Positions 8,901-16,202 of a DNA stretch of 46,110 nt are shown in pieces. Location: NCBI GenBank assembly GCA_947445775.1, contig CANFEB010000019.1, positions 1 through 46,110 on the forward strand, in the 5' to 3' direction. The notes under the pieces were generated by a model. It was not told the origin of the DNA and ran no database searches. It worked only from the letters and a program-made list of their open reading frames with translations. The position numbers were made by a program, and so were the translations under genes. The stretch is from Oligoflexales bacterium. GTDB lineage: Bacteria > Bdellovibrionota_B > Oligoflexia > Oligoflexales > RGVZ01. Positions within the stretch are counted from its first letter, which is position 1. Each line of letters opens with the position of its first letter.

Positions 8901-9476
8901 AAAAAAGAGAAAATAAAAGCCTTTGAAGTAACGCCCGCAGTCAATGCCGCAAACTCCGTCGCCATGCCGGCGCGCCTCGCGGCTGCCATCGGCACCATGG
9001 TTCACGCGGGCCTGGAACACGCCGTCCGTAAGATTTCTTTTCCCCATGAGGCCATTTGGGTCGCCATTTGTGACAAAAGCCTGCTCAATGATGGCGACTC
9101 TGACATACGCAATGGACTCCGCGAAGCCATGGCGCAGCTGACAAGCGTCCTGGAATCTGCTGTCTGGAAGGATCTCTTGGGTCGTTACCAGCGGCACCGC
9201 GCCGAAGTTCCGGTGATCATGCTCGATCACAAGCGCAACCTGCATTCCGGGACGATTGATCTACTTCTCGACAATGCAACATCGTCAGACATTATGGTGG
9301 TGGATTTTAAAACGTCCCAGGTTGCGGGCGATCCCACCGAGCATGCCCGCGACCACGGTTACTTTGACCAAGTGCGTTCCTACACGGCAACCATGAAGCA
9401 GGCTTTTCCAGGCGCAAAAATAGCCGGGTGCATTTTCTACACCCGGCTTCTTCAAACGGTGGATGTCCCGCTCTGA
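5946..9476 (+). CDS. addA: AddA-like UvrD helicase/nuclease
   Basis: The 1176-residue product is the motor and second nuclease of AddAB. Helicase motifs appear in order: Walker A ASAGCGKT (25-32), TFTRKAAAEMRERIL, DEFQD (405-409), GDEKQSIYGFRNSDP, RLMTVHKSKGLEFP and WYVALTRARQYLVLSG. The C-terminus carries a RecB-type nuclease with GTIDLLL (Asp1105) and VVDFKTSQ (Asp1120, Lys1122). The frame stays open upstream to 5733, but those codons overlap addB. The ATG at 5946 matches the family N-terminus (Walker A close to the start) and the TAATG coupling, so I place the start there. The last 60 bases of the gene contain a hairpin that probably serves the convergent gene. Confidence 0.88.
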   Translation: MANKKQINNATSNPRNPYQSHVVKASAGCGKTFQLSQRFLALVAAGADPATIMTVTFTRKAAAEMRERILADSGKLLAGGPEAESFDREMAGFLATSKRLIRDERGMELPPPRSARETGRLIINQSQSLRITTIDSVFKDWVAKFPVETGLVPPSESGSSSGTPLTLADDLDLLAMDQAAWEVANREALTKSSSAPDYSDNSDDAELDGSSAENPNSVLNLAKELSKYSSFLWHLESAGHVDWLMNPTGGDPEALKQHLFEGLRPQWNALAGVLKNNRGDDLRSLVANSDIEGLIAGKYLTGKLLFNKVTLSEKITASVAQEKSAISEALMVWTNALKIKTLRKKSEAACTLFNLYRRALATAKQKASVVSFDDLLAGSSKIFSEPNAAGARFLLQRRIRHLMLDEFQDTSWPQWNIFQEIASEVLTGTEESIPGTVFLVGDEKQSIYGFRNSDPEIMSEAAASLGDLGVLESPLNHSFRTCKTILDFVNAACGQMPDFPRHEPALRADGRPVNVDVGSVTILPVAENAADVPPDEKLDVDGLEALEASGLANWFEKALSGSGSHPVFDKNSGSNDDPGKSPPRPLEPRDCAILFRAKDRIWAVERALQKAGIPTIREESGNIFEHQEVRDCMELLRFLARPGDLNALLGVAKSPFLACSDEMIAAALGASNDSLRHSPLRAARVLQNLESEQAIKTGQEKSWLSRELTQAEFLQPSRQLESCLRASDYFEKSSASRPGVEAEVLGNNIAAFLDLVRSLEGNCDDNLHAVGATLRRMAAIEKLPISISTSTADVNAVRLMTVHKSKGLEFPLVAIVDTANPWLAEPSGWLKIFASGDASQSTNAGLVYLGSKTARPEGDAEMNRFLDLALLHEISEANRIWYVALTRARQYLVLSGTRRTGRQPLLDALARVGGAPLISHEICSQALQSINTPVKMPMMAPAPLPAPAAELLCQAANSPLHAYSGQKPLPLPFGVKILVASRFSEKKEKIKAFEVTPAVNAANSVAMPARLAAAIGTMVHAGLEHAVRKISFPHEAIWVAICDKSLLNDGDSDIRNGLREAMAQLTSVLESAVWKDLLGRYQRHRAEVPVIMLDHKRNLHSGTIDLLLDNATSSDIMVVDFKTSQVAGDPTEHARDHGYFDQVRSYTATMKQAFPGAKIAGCIFYTRLLQTVDVPL
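9416..9448 (-). terminator. Rho-independent terminator inside the addA 3' end
   Basis: On the minus strand a perfect 9-bp GC-rich stem (AGCCGGGTG/CACCCGGCT; 9422-9430 with 9440-9448) is followed by ATTTTTG. It lies about 50 bases past the stop of the convergent beta-barrel gene and within the coding sequence of addA. Confidence 0.6.
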
Positions 9477-9497
9477 AAAACGATTAAACTGGCCAGC

Positions 9498-10475
9498 CTA
9501 GAACATCGTATAGCTAAGGCGCGCCACGTTTTCCCAACGCTTGTCATTAACGCGTTTTGCGTAGACGCCATCGATATACTGCAGCGTGTCATTGATAAAC
9601 AACACGCGGTCATTGACGGCCCAGGTCAGGCGCAACCGGTTAAAAGTTGAGTTGGTTACACTGTAGCCATCTTCACGAACTTCCACTCCGGATTCAGCGT
9701 CTGCCACAGCGACGGCCTTGTACTTGGGCATCCATTCCGTATCCACAAACGCACTCAGCGATGCCGTAACGCCATTGAAGCGCGAAGGCTTGAATGAAAC
9801 TGCAGCAACACTCTCATTGGTCAACTTCGGCTCGCGCTTGACGGTCTCGTCGAGTTTGGTTTCTTCGTTGTAGACCAAACCGATCTCACTTCCCGGACGG
9901 CCCACCTGATTATCCACCGGGGCAAAACCCGGGCGGCTAGCAGTTTCGATGCCTGGCTCAATGCTTCCGGTAAAGCTCAGGGTGCCTGCGCGCGAGGTGA
10001 AATCCCGCGACTTGAGGGCCGTGTTCAGAGCCAACTGGCCCGTGGTGCCTTTGCCAGCAAACGGCGTCATCAGGTCCAAGTAGGGCGTGACCGAGAGGTG
10101 GTTGCCGCTATAGGCGCTGAATTCAGCAATGAGTTCGGGATTACGCTGTTTAAATTCAGCACTTTCAGCATCCTTGATCACACCAAACGTCGCTGAAAGG
10201 TCCAAACGCCCGTTGATAAGACGCGTTCCGATGATCGGGCGCACTTCCATCCGCGGGGTTACATTGGTAAGGGACTCGCCATTCATTTTGAGGTTCAGGC
10301 CATGACGGATCTCTACCTTGGAATAGGCGTTGGTCATGATGTCTTGGGCGGATGCGCGTTTTTCAGCCGCAACATCTGGAGCAGGCGGGACGCTTTGGGC
10401 GAGGGATCTTGGTGAAACTAGCGATGAAACTAGTACGGTTGTGGAAACAGCAAGCGACATGACAAAGAAACGCAT
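9498..10475 (-). CDS. Predicted outer-membrane beta-barrel protein
   Basis: The 325-residue protein begins with a signal peptide (MRFFVMSLAVSTTVLVSSLV, cleavage near SLAQS). After a short helical segment it shows alternating strand patterns such as MEVRPIIGTRLINGRLDLSA and RLRLTWAVNDRVLFIND, and it ends in SYTMF with the C-terminal Phe typical of outer-membrane barrels. ATG 10475 has a strong GGAGG site. Its terminator seems to lie inside addA. No specific function can be named; a porin-like or structural barrel is possible. Confidence 0.65.
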   Translation of the reverse strand: MRFFVMSLAVSTTVLVSSLVSPRSLAQSVPPAPDVAAEKRASAQDIMTNAYSKVEIRHGLNLKMNGESLTNVTPRMEVRPIIGTRLINGRLDLSATFGVIKDAESAEFKQRNPELIAEFSAYSGNHLSVTPYLDLMTPFAGKGTTGQLALNTALKSRDFTSRAGTLSFTGSIEPGIETASRPGFAPVDNQVGRPGSEIGLVYNEETKLDETVKREPKLTNESVAAVSFKPSRFNGVTASLSAFVDTEWMPKYKAVAVADAESGVEVREDGYSVTNSTFNRLRLTWAVNDRVLFINDTLQYIDGVYAKRVNDKRWENVARLSYTMF

Positions 10476-10654
10476 GGGCTACCCCCCTCCAAATAATGCC
10501 GGAAAATGCCGGCAAAACCTTGACTCACTATGAGCAAAATACACTGTAAGGCGCTTCTACCATGACTTTTAAAGTTTTGGTAATTTTTTTATGATTTTTA
10601 ATAATGATTGAAAGTCGTGGGGGCTAAAACTAGGCCTGTCATTCACCAGCGATA

Positions 10655-10993
10655 TCAAATCAATGGGTTAGGGATTGAAGGGGTGCGCCATGCGGGCAGC
10701 ATGCGGGTGAAGTGGTTGGGCCGAAAGAATCTATGTCGGACTGGTCCCCGACCAAACAACGCTATGGGTAGCGCATCGAGATCCCTCGCTACTCGACATC
10801 CCGTGGGCAGTGATGCTTGCGCCAGCAGTCCACTGTAGGATTGCCTTTGCCTTGGAGTATCAGGTCCTTCTTGCCGTGCAGTAAGAGAAACGAGATTGGT
10901 CCCCAGGACTTTTTCGTATGCGAATCCCTTCTCCCTCGCGAGGCGACTGAGCCTTGCGCCGATCGATTTTCCCTGTGCGGCCTGATTCTTCAC
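10655..10993 (-). pseudogene. Truncated AbiEii-type nucleotidyltransferase toxin
   Basis: GTG 10993 lies eight bases after the antitoxin stop. The first 30 residues, KNQAAQGKSIGARLSRLARE then GFAYEKVL, match the usual opening of AbiEii/AbiGii toxins. After that the frame loses similarity. Another frame holds a possible decayed continuation (FLLLHGKKDLILQGKG), and the DNA then runs into a REP-like repeat at 10766-10800. No nucleotidyltransferase GSxxxGxxxxSDxD motif remains, so the toxin should be inactive. Confidence 0.6.
10766..10800 (-). repeat. REP-like element inside the broken toxin gene
   Basis: On the minus strand it reads GAGTAGCGAGGGATCTCGATG, closely matching the element at 29210-29238 (GAGCGTAGCGAGGGATCTCGACG). 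GTAGCG (10769-10774) and CGCTAC (10787-10792) form a short stem. Confidence 0.5.
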
Positions 10994-11000
10994 CTTCTAC

Positions 11001-11600
11001 TTACTCCACGATAATCGCGTCCCACTGACGTAAAACGAAGCGCTCAAGGCCCAGATTCCTAGCCGCCTTCAGGATCTTTGCCTCGCTTGTTTGGCGGGAT
11101 TTGATGGCGGTCCGCGCAGCGTGAATCGCGGTGCTGAGACCAAGCTTCGTGGAGTAGCGAAGCGCTTCCACGATCGCGCGGTTGATGTTCGCGATCCGAT
11201 AGTAGCGATGCCGCGAGATTCCGATCGAAGGATCGAGCTTGGTACGAATGACGCGGTACCGCGCTCCGCGCCTCTTGATGTGTTGCGGCACGAGGATCCA
11301 AGTCTTGCTGGGAACCTGTTCGATCAAGCCATAGCGAAATAGAGCGGTCAGGCCGCCGATCGTCGATTGTGGTCCGAAATGAGCGCAAGCAATCGCAAAA
11401 TCGAAATCCGCGGGATCAATGTCGGTAGCGGGATTCTGAAAGATTCCACGGTCGAGCTGAATGACACTTCCGCCACTAACGAGTCTGTAGATTGTTGGGC
11501 GACTGATGCCTGCGGCGACCGCATCCGCGACGGTGAATATTCCGGCGGGGATGCGCTGCCGCGCGCTCGTTTTCGATGTTTGTGCACCCGTGGCAGCCAT
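11001..11600 (-). CDS. AbiEi-family antitoxin
   Basis: The 199-residue protein is a type IV (AbiE) antitoxin-like regulator. It has an N-terminal winged helix (GIFTVADAVAAGISRPTIYR, then LVSGGSVIQLDRGIFQNP) and a C-terminal domain with ALFRYGLIEQVPSKTWILVP. In the family it binds operators and represses its own operon. I chose ATG 11600 because GGATGGG lies just upstream and the length suits the family; the frame is open further up without domain support. The partner toxin next to it is truncated, so this is an orphan antitoxin. A TTGACA-like string (11658-11663) and TATAAT (11632-11637) lie upstream with a long 20-bp spacing. Confidence 0.7.
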   Translation of the reverse strand: MAATGAQTSKTSARQRIPAGIFTVADAVAAGISRPTIYRLVSGGSVIQLDRGIFQNPATDIDPADFDFAIACAHFGPQSTIGGLTALFRYGLIEQVPSKTWILVPQHIKRRGARYRVIRTKLDPSIGISRHRYYRIANINRAIVEALRYSTKLGLSTAIHAARTAIKSRQTSEAKILKAARNLGLERFVLRQWDAIIVE

Positions 11601-11927
11601 TACCCATCCAATAGAAAAGTGATTCCGATGAATTATAGTGATACAAGATAGGCATTTTGTCAAAGGAATGCCATTTTCGTTACACGACTTCAAGTTCGCC
11701 ATCATGTGCGTATCGAAGGCCGCAATTCCGAGTGGGAAGTCCCTGAGTACTCCGCAATGTGAGATTGCTGCTGAGGGAATTCGTCTTCCGCGCATGTTTC
11801 TCGGATATTGTAAGTTGGAATTTCAAACATATCGTTCATTTTGATACGATTCGCGGTTACCACGCCGTAAATTTAGTACATGGTTACGGCCTAGTCGCAA
11901 TTCACTCACCTCAGGAGGTTGTTGGTA
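11601..11927. other. Divergent intergenic region
   Basis: It separates the antitoxin gene (minus) from a small plus-strand gene. It holds the promoter-like boxes noted for the antitoxin and a 7-bp inverted repeat GCCGTAA/TTACGGC (about 11870-11889) near the plus-strand gene. No convincing coding sequence was seen. Confidence 0.3.
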
Positions 11928-12119
11928 GTGGCGGAGAATAAAACGAATCTCGATTGCATTGAACTCAAGCGACAGCTTCAAGAAAAAGTTTTGAAGGAAC
12001 GGGAAGGTCTAAAACCTGAAGACCTTTCTAAAAATGATCAACAACATATTTTAAGCGATGCCAATTTGGGCGCACTTTGGCGCCGACTGTCCGAAAGTCA
12101 CAAGCGTCGGGCTGGGTAA
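11928..12119 (+). CDS. Small charged protein, unknown
   Basis: A 63-residue frame begins at GTG 11928, nine bases after a textbook AGGAGG (11913-11918). That site is the reason to prefer this start over the TTG codons at 11919 and 11922. The product is hydrophilic and helical (ELKRQLQEKVLKEREGLKPE, then NLGALWRRLSESHKRR). No family recognised. It sits beside the AbiE remnant and may belong to the same accessory patch. Confidence 0.5.
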   Translation: MAENKTNLDCIELKRQLQEKVLKEREGLKPEDLSKNDQQHILSDANLGALWRRLSESHKRRAG

Positions 12120-12220
12120 CCGAGCGTGGATTTATAAAAAACGGCATAAAAGCGTCTTGCAGCTTCTAGCATGACTTTGAAAAATCCGGTTGCATTGGCT
12201 GGATTGAACGCAAATTTAAC

Positions 12221-12261
12221 AACACTATTATAAAAACAGCCGCATAATTTATAATAGCGTT
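12221..12261 (-). terminator. AT-rich hairpin beyond the dihydrouridine synthase gene
   Basis: AACACTATTATAA (12221-12233) pairs with TTATAATAGCGTT (12249-12261), with one mismatch, 39 bases past the minus-strand stop. The stem is weak because it is AT-rich, so the terminator role is tentative. Confidence 0.35.
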
Positions 12262-12299
12262 ATTGTTTTGGAAGTTCAAAGCAGCGCAGATTGAAAAAA

Positions 12300-13409
12300 C
12301 TAGCGAGGCACTGGCTCCAGACCGGGCTCTAGACCCAGTCCATCATCGCCGACCCCCCGGTCAAGTTTTCGGTCCATTTCGTACTTTGGATCCCAAATAA
12401 AGCCCTGCTCGGCCGCCACTTGCAACCGCCGGGTCACCCCAGCCGCCAGGAGATCTCTGTGGAACTCCTGGACCATTGTCAGGCAGCTTTCGATGGAATC
12501 GGCAGTGTTGATCCGCTCCCGCAAATTTTTAGCCCCGGGCCAGCCCTTGGCATACCAAAGAAGGTGCTTGCGCATGCAAACCGCCCCCATCCCCCCAGGA
12601 CCGTAAGCCTGCTGCTGCCAAGTCAAGTGCTCGGTGACCGTCTGGAGCCATTCGTCGGCACTGACCTCGGAATTTCCGGTCATAATTTCGCGGAAAATCC
12701 ACGGATTTCCTAACGCCCCGCGGCTGACCATGACCCCATCAACTCGACTTCGTTCGCGCATCTGGAGGGCATCGCCCTGGCTGAAAATGTTGCCGTTGCC
12801 GATCACCGGAATGGCAAGACGGCGACGCACGGCGGCAATGGTCGCCAGGTCAACGGGAAAGCTGTAATCCTCGCTGCGCAGGCGTCCGTGGATGGTGATC
12901 CAATCGGCCCCGCCCTTCTCCGCAGCATCGGCAACCTCAAAAATACTGACCTGGGAGCGGTCCCACCCTAGGCGGACTTTAACGGAAAACGGTTTGTCCG
13001 TGGCCTGCCGCCCCCGACGAACCGTCTCGTAAACCCGCTCAGGTTCCTTCAGAATTGCGCTGCCGCTGCCGGTTTTCACCACTTTGGTGACTGGGCAGCC
13101 CATATTGATGTCGATCGTGTCAAAGGGCTGCTTGTCCAAAATCTCAATGGCCCGGGCCACGTCGTCAGCCGAGCCGCCCGTCACCTGGACGCCGAGGACG
13201 CTTTCTTCAGCGTGGCGGGCCATCATGTCAAACGTGCGTTGGCTTTTGTAAAGAATCGCCTTGGCGGAGAGCATCTCTACATAGGTGAGGGACGCCCCCT
13301 GCCCTGCACAGACTCGCCGGAACGGATGGTCCGACACCCCCGCCAAGGGCGCGAGAATGATCGGAAATTCCGGGAGTCCAAGTTTTTCAAAGGCTGGGCA
13401 GCGAGGCAT
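12300..13409 (-). CDS. dusB: tRNA-dihydrouridine synthase (Dus family)
   Basis: The 369-residue flavoenzyme should reduce uridines in the tRNA D-loop. It shows the family opening PIILAPLAGVSDHPFRRVC, the INMGCPVTKVVKTGSGSAIL segment that holds FMN-site residues, the KVRLGW and ITIHGRLR strands, and the GNGNIF...VDGVMVSRGALGNPWIF phosphate-binding region. The pattern best matches the DusB subgroup; the subgroup, and therefore the target position, is inference. It lies 25 bases downstream of a CPBP-protease gene on the same strand, and the junction carries a duplicated GTTTTTTAA. Confidence 0.85.
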   Translation of the reverse strand: MPRCPAFEKLGLPEFPIILAPLAGVSDHPFRRVCAGQGASLTYVEMLSAKAILYKSQRTFDMMARHAEESVLGVQVTGGSADDVARAIEILDKQPFDTIDINMGCPVTKVVKTGSGSAILKEPERVYETVRRGRQATDKPFSVKVRLGWDRSQVSIFEVADAAEKGGADWITIHGRLRSEDYSFPVDLATIAAVRRRLAIPVIGNGNIFSQGDALQMRERSRVDGVMVSRGALGNPWIFREIMTGNSEVSADEWLQTVTEHLTWQQQAYGPGGMGAVCMRKHLLWYAKGWPGAKNLRERINTADSIESCLTMVQEFHRDLLAAGVTRRLQVAAEQGFIWDPKYEMDRKLDRGVGDDGLGLEPGLEPVPR

Positions 13410-13434
13410 GAAAAAGTCTCTCTTAAAAAACGCT

Positions 13435-14370
13435 TTAAAAAACCAACGACAGCGGCGGCAAGTTCAGTACAGCCGGGGACTCGCGCTTCGAGTAGGCCGC
13501 CATAAAGGCAATCACATCCCACCAGGTATGGATGAAAGCCGCTTCACCGAGCGTCCAACCATTTCGTTGCGTCACATAGCCCAGGTGGTAACCCAAAAGC
13601 AACTGGGGAATCGGCAGATCGACCGAGCCCCGGTGGGCCAGCGCAAAAATCAATGATTGCAGGATGTTACTGGTCGTGTCGCCGGCGACATATTCCCGGA
13701 TCAGGGGCATCATCCAGCCGCGAAACAGCGCCTCTTCGTGGGTTCCCGCCAGATACGAGTAGCCCGCTCCAAAGGCATAGTCCGTGTCGCGCAGGGCCAC
13801 GTTCACATAGCCCGGCGTTTTACTTTTGACAGAATAAGCGGCCAACGCCCCAATAACTCCAAGAGGAATATAGGTACTGGACCTCGACAAATAACTAACG
13901 CGAAACGGCGCCGCCACGGTATCTAAAACCGCGGCTTTACCCGTGACTTGCTCGCCCATAAAAGAATATTGGCCGGATTCCCGACGGGAATCGGCGGCGT
14001 TTTGAAAGGCGTGAAGCGTGCTGTAGCTGCCAGCCGCAAAGGCCATCTGACCACCCAGCATCGCCCGCCGAACATCGCCATCCCGCGAGGCGAGGCCCTC
14101 GTCAGTTCCGATTTCGGATCCTGACTCTACCTCACGGCGTTTGAGAGAATCAATGGCGGTGGCCGCAAGGGAGCTGCCTCCCACCCAGATACCGGTATAG
14201 GCGGCAGCGGCCCGGTATTCCCCCTCCCACCACTGGTCAAGCCCAGGCAGAAAAAGGCTCAAAGCCGGTGCCAGGATGTCGCTTTTGGCCTCGGCGCGGA
14301 CGGGGCCAGCGCGGGTGATGGCCACGATTGTCAACAAAGCCATGAATAAAGACATGATGGTTTTGATCAC
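13435..14370 (-). CDS. CPBP-family intramembrane metalloprotease-like protein
   Basis: The 311-residue membrane protein has a signal-like N-terminus and several hydrophobic segments. It carries the CPBP (Rce1-like) motifs: THEEALFRG (EExxxR), then FALAHRG and FIHTWWDVIAF. The start is GTG 14370 with GGAGAG six bases upstream. Family members cleave prenylated proteins or bacteriocin leaders; the substrate here is unknown. It is probably co-transcribed with the dus gene. Confidence 0.7.
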   Translation of the reverse strand: MIKTIMSLFMALLTIVAITRAGPVRAEAKSDILAPALSLFLPGLDQWWEGEYRAAAAYTGIWVGGSSLAATAIDSLKRREVESGSEIGTDEGLASRDGDVRRAMLGGQMAFAAGSYSTLHAFQNAADSRRESGQYSFMGEQVTGKAAVLDTVAAPFRVSYLSRSSTYIPLGVIGALAAYSVKSKTPGYVNVALRDTDYAFGAGYSYLAGTHEEALFRGWMMPLIREYVAGDTTSNILQSLIFALAHRGSVDLPIPQLLLGYHLGYVTQRNGWTLGEAAFIHTWWDVIAFMAAYSKRESPAVLNLPPLSLVF

Positions 14371-14504
14371 GTAAGCTCTCCAGTTTGCGTCAAAGCAATT
14401 TGCCGATACACTAGCGCATTCCGGCGGTTACCTTCAGTATTTATTTCAAACCGGTGAATGCCGTTAAACGCGCTAAATGCCACTAAACTCCGGGGAGAGT
14501 TGCC

Positions 14505-15779
14505 TTGCTCGACATCAAATTCATCCGTGACAACACAGAACTGGTTGCTAAAGGCGCCAAAGAAAAAAATTTGAAGGTGGATCTGGCGCAACTCCTGACA
14601 CTGGATGGAACCCTGCGCACCCTTCAAACCGAAACCGAGGCGTTGCAAGCCGAGCGCAATCGCCTTTCAAAAACCATTGCCCAGGCCGCTGCCGCCGATC
14701 GCGATGCCTTAAAGGCTCAAGTCCAAGGCATCAAACGCCGCATGGATGAAATGGCGGGGCCTCTCGTGGCCGCCAAGGCTGCTTTTGATGCCCTGATGCT
14801 GCTCGTTCCGGCTCCCGCCCGTGCCGATGTTCCCGTGGGCCGCGACGACACGGAAAATGTTGAAGTGAAGCGCTGGGGCACGATTCCAAAATTTGATTTC
14901 GAACCCCTTGACCACGCGATCGTTGGGGAAAATTTAGGTATCGTGGATTTTGCGCGCGGCGTGAAATTGGCCGGCAGCAGATCCTATATTTTAAAAGGCG
15001 ACGGCGCGCGCCTTGAGCAAGCTGTCCTGCGTTTTACTTTCGATAAATTGTGCGGGCGCGGCTACACTCCGATGACTGTTCCCGTGCTGGTCAAAGAAGA
15101 AGCTATGATCGGCACCGGCTACTTTCCGACGGGACGCGACCAGGCCTACTACGTTGAAAAGGACGAACGCGCTCTGGTTGGCACGGCCGAAGTCAGTCTG
15201 ACCAGTTATTACAGTGGCGAAATTTTGCTCGAAGCAGACCTTCCGTGCCGTATCATGGCATGGAGTTCGTGTTTCCGGCGCGAGGCCGGCACCTACGGCA
15301 AGGACACCAAGGGTCTTTACCGCGTTCATCAGTTTCAGAAAATTGAGCAAGTGATCATTGCACCGGCCGATGCGGAACTTTCGGAAAAACTCCACGACGA
15401 ACTGTTGAAAAATGCCGAAGACGTTTTGCAGGAATTAGGCCTCGCCTACCGCGTCGTTTATGTTTGCACGGGCGATCTGGGCCAGGGGCAACTCCGCAAG
15501 CACGACATTGAAACCTGGATGCCTTCGCGCAAGGCCTACAGCGAGACTCATAGTTGCTCCACCTTTCACGACTTCCAGGCGCGCCGTTTGCAGATGCGTT
15601 ACCGAACAAAATCAGGCGAAGTAAAAACCTGTTACACCCTGAACAACACGGCGATTGCAACGCCGCGCGTCATGATTCCACTCCTCGAATGCTTTCAGCG
15701 GGCCGATGGCAGCGTTCAAATACCCGAGGTTCTCGTGCCGTACATGCAAGGCCAAAAAATTATCAAATCACGGACGTAA
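14505..15779 (+). CDS. serS: Seryl-tRNA synthetase
   Basis: The 424-residue class II synthetase charges tRNA-Ser. An N-terminal antiparallel coiled coil (about 25-100, with QTETEALQAERNRLSKTIAQ) precedes the catalytic core. Motif 2 is FRREAGTYGKDTKGLYRVHQ and motif 3 is NNTAIATPRVMIPLLECFQ. The start is TTG 14505, chosen because GGGGAG sits seven bases upstream and the family begins MLDIKFIR. Length is normal. Confidence 0.93.
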   Translation: MLDIKFIRDNTELVAKGAKEKNLKVDLAQLLTLDGTLRTLQTETEALQAERNRLSKTIAQAAAADRDALKAQVQGIKRRMDEMAGPLVAAKAAFDALMLLVPAPARADVPVGRDDTENVEVKRWGTIPKFDFEPLDHAIVGENLGIVDFARGVKLAGSRSYILKGDGARLEQAVLRFTFDKLCGRGYTPMTVPVLVKEEAMIGTGYFPTGRDQAYYVEKDERALVGTAEVSLTSYYSGEILLEADLPCRIMAWSSCFRREAGTYGKDTKGLYRVHQFQKIEQVIIAPADAELSEKLHDELLKNAEDVLQELGLAYRVVYVCTGDLGQGQLRKHDIETWMPSRKAYSETHSCSTFHDFQARRLQMRYRTKSGEVKTCYTLNNTAIATPRVMIPLLECFQRADGSVQIPEVLVPYMQGQKIIKSRT

Positions 15780-15784
15780 TTTAT

Positions 15785-15825
15785 TATGCCGTAACATGAT
15801 GTTGCGACGGATATTTTTCAGTTTT
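15785..15825 (+). terminator. Weak terminator after serS
   Basis: A bulged stem CCGTAACA/TGTTGCGACGG (about 15789-15810) is followed by ATATTTTTC. The pairing is imperfect, so confidence is low. Confidence 0.3.
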
Positions 15826-15921
15826 TATTGATTTCCACCTAAAGTCCCGATTGCTTCGTCCGAAGACCCTCATGCCAGTCTGGCCACGTAGGACCAGGCG
15901 GTATTTAGAGGAGATCGCATC

Positions 15922-16194
15922 ATGAAACTTTTGTGGGCTGCCACCCTCGTGGCTGTATTGACCATCATTGTCGGCGGCTGCGCATCGACACAAAAAAAAG
16001 CTGCCCTCGTAGCACCTAAGGGCGCCGAGTATATTGGCACGGGCGAAGAGAACCATAGCATTGAGAGCATGCGCATGGTGGCCCAGATGGATGACGTGGG
16101 AGACTATTCACTGGATGGCAATGGGCCAGTAAAGAAAAAGAAAATCAAAAAACCCAATCACAAAACGTGGTTTTCGTCGTCATTTGGCTATTGA
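15922..16194 (+). CDS. Small lipoprotein
   Basis: This 90-residue product has a clear lipobox (IVGGC, Cys20) after a hydrophobic stretch, and ATG 15922 follows a GAGGAG site. The mature part is short and hydrophilic with a lysine run (VKKKKIKKP) and an aromatic end (WFSSSFGY). No family recognised. The lysine tail might contact a negatively charged partner such as peptidoglycan or lipid A; that is speculation. Confidence 0.7.
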   Translation: MKLLWAATLVAVLTIIVGGCASTQKKAALVAPKGAEYIGTGEENHSIESMRMVAQMDDVGDYSLDGNGPVKKKKIKKPNHKTWFSSSFGY

Positions 16195-16202
16195 ATTAGC
16201 CC

